Assembly (NCBI GenBank): GCA_900317625.1 | Contig: ONHK01000003.1 | Location: 1-64,000 of the forward strand | Reading direction: 5' to 3' | DNA length: 64,000 bases | Source of the DNA: an uncultured Treponema sp. | GTDB lineage: Bacteria > Spirochaetota > Spirochaetia > Treponematales > Treponemataceae | In this document: one piece after another, positions 60,735 through 64,000 of the stretch | How the letters are laid out: each line of letters opens with the position of its first letter | How positions within the stretch are numbered: the stretch's first letter is position 1 | Notes under the pieces: generated by a model | What the model saw: the letters and a program-made list of their open reading frames with translations, nothing else | What the model was told of the DNA's origin: nothing | Database searches by the model: none | Made by a program: the position numbers and the translations under genes

Positions 60735-60947
60735 TCAAGACCTTGACTCAGCCGTTTTTAGGGTTTTAATAAACCCTAAATCAAGCAAATAATAATTGAT
60801 GATATTTTGGTACGGCATACCAGTTTCTTCTGACATTTTTTTAAAATAATCGATTACTTTATCATCAAGACGAATCGTTATCTGTTTTTTCAGTTTGTCT
60901 GCATAAGGATTTTTGATTCCGTTTGAAAAATCATAATGGTCTCTCAT
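60735..60947 (-). CDS. brnA: BrnA-type antitoxin
   Basis: 70 residues from ATG 60947, with GGAGG seven bases upstream. KKQITIRLDDKVIDYFKKM is a ribbon-helix-helix-like DNA-binding segment of the BrnA family, followed by TGMPYQNIINYYL. The toxin gene just upstream is reduced to its 3' end, so this is an orphan antitoxin that may still act as repressor. Confidence 0.8.
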   Translation of the reverse strand: MRDHYDFSNGIKNPYADKLKKQITIRLDDKVIDYFKKMSEETGMPYQNIINYYLLDLGFIKTLKTAESRS

Positions 60948-60948
60948 T

Positions 60949-61062
60949 TTATCTACCTCCATACTGCTTAGCTTCTTGCAAATCGGCTTTTCTTGCAGAA
61001 ATAATTCTTATCTTGTCATTTTCTTTATAACAATGACAAACTACCAGCATATGCAACTCTGC
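60949..61062 (-). pseudogene. brnT: BrnT toxin remnant
   Basis: Only the C-terminal part is recognisable: MLVVCHCYKENDKIRIISARKAD, with the BrnT R-I-I-S-A-R-K motif, ending at TAA 1 base before brnA. In-frame stop codons cut it off upstream near 61065, and no N-terminal half is visible. Confidence 0.65.
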
Positions 61063-61224
61063 AATTTGTCAAATAAATACGAACAAATCATCCATTTCTT
61101 TGATAGCGTAAAATACGAATTTCATAAAAAACTACAAACGTATAAATATACAATTTTAAATAATATGATAGCCCAATATCATTCAGCATATATCTTAAAA
61201 ACTAAAAATTGAATTTAGAATTAT

Positions 61225-61539
61225 TTATTTTTTTGCCAAAGAATTAACTATGTTTGCTATAGAAAAAAAATCTGTTTTATTAAGTCTTTTTAAATCTGAA
61301 ACAACCGTTTCTAAGAAATCTTGATTCTCCAATATAGAATAATTTCCATATACTAAATATTCCGCAGAGACTCCTAAGAATTTAGCTATTTTTACTCCAT
61401 TTTCAATATTTGGAAGAGATTTTTGTCCAGAAAGATAATTGTCTAAAGTATTTTTGCTTATTCCTGTTCCTGCAGAAAGTTCCTTTAGCTCAATTCCTTT
61501 GTAATCCAATAAATCTCTTAGATTTTCTGAAAAAGACAT
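61225..61539 (-). CDS. XRE family transcriptional regulator
   Basis: 104 residues. The N-terminal HTH (LSAGTGISKNTLDNYLSGQ) is of the XRE/phage-repressor type; the rest is a helical dimer region. TATACT lies 6 bases before the ATG with no ribosome site. Divergent from the small gene at 61651, which it may control through palindromes in the 111-base intergenic space. Confidence 0.82.
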   Translation of the reverse strand: MSFSENLRDLLDYKGIELKELSAGTGISKNTLDNYLSGQKSLPNIENGVKIAKFLGVSAEYLVYGNYSILENQDFLETVVSDLKRLNKTDFFSIANIVNSLAKK

Positions 61540-61545
61540 ATTTGG

Positions 61546-61624
61546 AGTATACTTTTTTAAGCGTTTTTTATTTACTTTTACGCTTATAAAGGTGTATAAT
61601 AATCATATAAACACTTAATTAAGT
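61546..61624. promoter_or_regulatory. Divergent promoters and palindromes between XRE gene and small gene
   Basis: AAGCGT (61559-61564) and ACGCTT (61580-61585) form an inverted repeat between the two -10 boxes (minus TATACT 61546-61551; plus TATAAT 61595-61600). ACTTAATTAAGT (61613-61624) is a second, perfect palindrome after the plus -10. Both are operator candidates. Confidence 0.55.
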
Positions 61625-61650
61625 ACGAATAATTTAAAGGAGGATGAATT

Positions 61651-61857
61651 ATGGCATTTTTGGAATACTTTTTAAGAAATGACATATATCAAAACGGAAA
61701 ACGATTAAACAAAGGAACTAAACTAGAGTTCACAACACCAGGGAATGGAAAACCTATGCGTAATGACATTCGAAAAGCTGCTTTAGAAAAATTTCCCGAT
61801 TTTGCAAAAACACTTGGGTGTCATGACATCCTAAGTCTTTTTACGGAAAAAAAATAA
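61651..61857 (+). CDS. Small protein of unknown function
   Basis: 68 residues, basic, with a strong AAAGGAGG ribosome site. Not recognised. It contains GKRLNKGTKLEFTTPGNGKPM, a beta-rich stretch, and a C-terminal helix. Its own promoter, operator palindromes and terminator mark it as a real, regulated gene, divergent from an XRE repressor. Confidence 0.65.
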   Translation: MAFLEYFLRNDIYQNGKRLNKGTKLEFTTPGNGKPMRNDIRKAALEKFPDFAKTLGCHDILSLFTEKK

Positions 61858-61870
61858 ATCGTTTATTTTA

Positions 61871-61907
61871 AAAACTCCTTTCTAAAATAAATATAGGAAG
61901 GAGTTTT
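61871..61907 (+). terminator. Terminator of the small gene
   Basis: AAAACTCCTT (61871-61880) and AAGGAGTTTT (61898-61907), perfect 10-base stem with a T-run. Overlaps the stop of the convergent cyclase gene. Confidence 0.82.
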
Positions 61908-64000
61908 TACTCAATCTCATACGTCATCATAACGCCCTTGCCTTTTACGTCGCATTCTTCTTTTTTGTAGTCAAATGAGATGTGCTGTTTTTCAAGGTTT
62001 CTTTTTACGGAATCTGTAAATCTTATGTGTCCCGGCGTGCAGCAGGATTCCATTCGGCTTGCAACATTAACGGCGTCGCCCCAAATATCATAAATAAATT
62101 TGTTAAGTCCGATAACGCCTGCAATCACCTTGCCGGAATTCAGTCCGATTCTTAGCTCAAATTTGATTTTTGCGGTTTTGTTATATTCTTCCAAATCCTT
62201 GTACATTCCAAGCGAAAAATTAAACATAACGAGCGCGTGATTTTCGTTTTTTGAAGGAACGCCGCAAGCCGCCATGTAAGAATCTCCAATCGTCTTGATT
62301 TTTTCAACGCCCATCTGTTCCGCCCGCTCATCAAAGCGAGAAAACAAATCATTCAGGGATTTTACAATATCTTCTGCCGATTCTTTGCTCGTCTTTTTTG
62401 TAAAACCGACAATATCAGAAAAAAGGATTGTAACGTTGTCAAACGCATCAGCGATTGTCTTTTCGCCGGCAAGCCCTTTCATTCGCTCCGCAATGGAAAC
62501 CGGAAGAATATTTTTTAAAAGACGGTCGGAATCATCTTTTGCCATTTCAAGCTCAACCGTTGCCTTTTGAATTTCTGTTTCAAGCACAAGCCTGCGTTTT
62601 TTGTTGTTGTAAGAAAGCAAAAAGAAACTGAAAATAATAATTCCAGCCGCAAGCGCCACCACCAAAAGCCAGAACCAAGCCTGTTGATAAAAAAACGCCT
62701 TTTGAATCAGCACAACCGAAGCTGGAACGTCCGACTTTAATCCGTCGCCGTTTATAACATTGACTTTAAAAGTGTATTTTCCAGGCTTTAAATTCGTAAA
62801 TGAAATTGTGCGGAACGCAGTCGGCTCACAAAAATCAGAATCGTAACCTTCAAGCATATACGAAAAACGATTTCTGTCGCTTGCAGTAAAACTTAAGCCC
62901 GTAAATTTTATGTCAATGTGCTTTGTGCCGGCAGGAATTTCAATCGGTTTTTCAAAGGATTTGTACACGTTGTCATCAATATTTATTTCAACAATCTGAA
63001 TTATCGGCAAAATCGAAGAAACATTTGTGCGAACCGGATCATAAACCGCAAAACCATCAGCCATTGTAAACCAAAGTCGCCCGTATTTATCTTTCATGCT
63101 GAGCGCGGTTGAATTTGTTCCCGAAGATTTTAGTCCATCATTTTGATTGTAGAATTTGCAGTCAATATACTGATTTTTTCCGTCAACAACTTTTAGAATA
63201 TCGTTGAAATCCACAGAAGAAATTCCGCGGTTGCTAATCATCCAGGCATAATCGTTTTCATCAACAAGAAGCTGAAAAATCGCATCCGAGCCAAGACCGT
63301 TTGCAGAAGTCAGATTTACAAATCCAAGATTTCCGCTAGATTCAGCCACGTCCGCCGCAAGCAAGTCATCAGATTTTCCTTTGAAACAAGAAATTCCAGA
63401 ACCGGTGCAAATCCAGTAACGCCCTGCAATATCTTGCGAAATTTTAAAGACAACGTTTCCGGCAAGTCCAGAATCAGTTGAAATTTTCTTTACAACCGAA
63501 CCGTCCTTCATCAGGTAAACTCCGCAACCGTCAGTTCCAACCCAAACAAATCCGTCATTATCCTGATAAATACACATTATGTATTTGTTGTCAAAACCGT
63601 CATTATCTGAAAAGTTTTTTATCGTTCCGTCTTTGTGAATTACAGAAAGCCCGGTTGTTGTTCCGCAGTAAATGTCGCCGTTTTTTGTTTCTATTGAAAC
63701 ACGAGTTTTGTTTCCCGCAAGATTTTCGTCCGTTGACCAGCTTAAAATTCCTTCTTTTGTATAACGAATCTGGGCAGGTTTTGAATAGCAGTTGACCAGA
63801 ATATCACCATTTTCCGCAACTCCAACATGACGAATCCTTACATTTTTGCAAAAATCCGTAAGTTCATTTTGAACGCTCACATCATTTTCATAGCAAAGAA
63901 GCCCTTCATCAGTTCCGAGCCAGACACGATTATTTTTGTCCTCGCAAATCGCATTCACAGAAGAAGAAAGTTTATTCATCCTGAATTTTCCAAGGCTGAT
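61907..64000 (-). CDS. Propeller-receptor adenylate cyclase, 5' end outside window
   Basis: At least 697 codons, open to the window edge; an internal ATG at 63979 is probably not the start because propeller repeats continue upstream. Two-component-type propeller repeats (NNRVWLGTDEGLLCYEN; DGFVWVGTDGCGVYL), a Y_Y_Y domain (LKPGKYTFKVNVING), a membrane segment (FWLLVVALAAGIIIFSF), a coiled linker, then a class III cyclase domain: FSDIVGF, EKIKTIGDSYMA, YDIWGDAVNVASRM. Lys in EKIKTIGD and Asp in YDIWGD favour ATP over GTP. A periplasmic ligand is presumed. Confidence 0.88.
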   Translation of the reverse strand: MSLGKFRMNKLSSSVNAICEDKNNRVWLGTDEGLLCYENDVSVQNELTDFCKNVRIRHVGVAENGDILVNCYSKPAQIRYTKEGILSWSTDENLAGNKTRVSIETKNGDIYCGTTTGLSVIHKDGTIKNFSDNDGFDNKYIMCIYQDNDGFVWVGTDGCGVYLMKDGSVVKKISTDSGLAGNVVFKISQDIAGRYWICTGSGISCFKGKSDDLLAADVAESSGNLGFVNLTSANGLGSDAIFQLLVDENDYAWMISNRGISSVDFNDILKVVDGKNQYIDCKFYNQNDGLKSSGTNSTALSMKDKYGRLWFTMADGFAVYDPVRTNVSSILPIIQIVEINIDDNVYKSFEKPIEIPAGTKHIDIKFTGLSFTASDRNRFSYMLEGYDSDFCEPTAFRTISFTNLKPGKYTFKVNVINGDGLKSDVPASVVLIQKAFFYQQAWFWLLVVALAAGIIIFSFFLLSYNNKKRRLVLETEIQKATVELEMAKDDSDRLLKNILPVSIAERMKGLAGEKTIADAFDNVTILFSDIVGFTKKTSKESAEDIVKSLNDLFSRFDERAEQMGVEKIKTIGDSYMAACGVPSKNENHALVMFNFSLGMYKDLEEYNKTAKIKFELRIGLNSGKVIAGVIGLNKFIYDIWGDAVNVASRMESCCTPGHIRFTDSVKRNLEKQHISFDYKKEECDVKGKGVMMTYEIE

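Noticed and set aside
1..64000. tRNA, rRNA or riboswitch genes
   Set aside because: Intergenic spaces were read by eye for cloverleaf and T-box-like patterns; none was convincing. A tRNAscan-SE and Infernal run would settle this.

Overview
The window looks like a chromosomal segment of a spirochaete, most likely a gut or rumen type Treponema. This is inferred from gene content (PASTA protein next to fmt and def, fused TrpGD and TrpCF, LicD, Rex, WG-repeat protein, large propeller-cyclase receptor), low G+C by eye, and poly-G tracts of the kind treponemes use for phase variation. No rRNA or tRNA gene, CRISPR array or intact insertion sequence was recognised. Nothing here was checked against a database.

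Layout. 0-2.5 kb: a putative double-glycine-leader, NlpC/P60-like secreted protein with a WG-repeat exported protein behind it. 2.6-6.3 kb: clpS-clpA-ACT protein, and a divergent rhomboid protease. 6.5-9.4 kb: serA and serC, separated by a GIY-YIG nuclease gene set among three pairs of short stem-loop repeats. 9.7-34.2 kb: a large surface-glycan locus, mostly on the minus strand. It holds Wza-like and Wzz proteins, a poly-G-bearing Wza paralogue, glycosyltransferases, a LicD with a poly-G tract, a Wzy polymerase, a pyruvyltransferase, an F420-type Fe-S protein, a Wzx flippase, a NusG/LoaP-type antiterminator and a WecA/TagO-type initiating transferase. Two large SIR2/P-loop/helical-repeat proteins resembling Avs-type antiphage NTPases lie inside it, one overlapping its glycan neighbour by 4 bases. 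Remnants of fcl, another epimerase and an IS982 transposase mark a decayed sugar-nucleotide module. HipA-like, DUF4469-like and NYN genes sit between the flippase and the antiterminator.

34.4-40.2 kb: rex, a lytic transglycosylase, a PtsN-like EIIA, a HigBA pair coupled to a radical SAM enzyme, and hsp20 behind a near-perfect sigma-54 promoter. 40.7-51.2 kb: argC, then trpE-trpGD-trpCF-trpB-trpA and a c-di-GMP phosphodiesterase-like protein. 51.2-60.5 kb (minus strand): an RluA-type pseudouridine synthase, rpiA, aroDE, the PASTA protein, fmt, def, hisD and a HisA-HisI-HisE fusion. 60.7-64 kb: an orphan BrnA antitoxin with a BrnT remnant, an XRE repressor divergent from a small unknown protein, and a class III cyclase receptor running off the window.

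Three themes recur. First, simple-sequence tracts (poly-G, 6-, 8- and 21-base repeats) concentrate in the glycan locus and suggest switchable surface glycans. Second, many intergenic spaces hold nested-palindrome elements in several families. Third, a set of genes, many regulatory or stress-related, has a -10 box 6-9 bases before the start codon and no Shine-Dalgarno, as expected of leaderless mRNAs.
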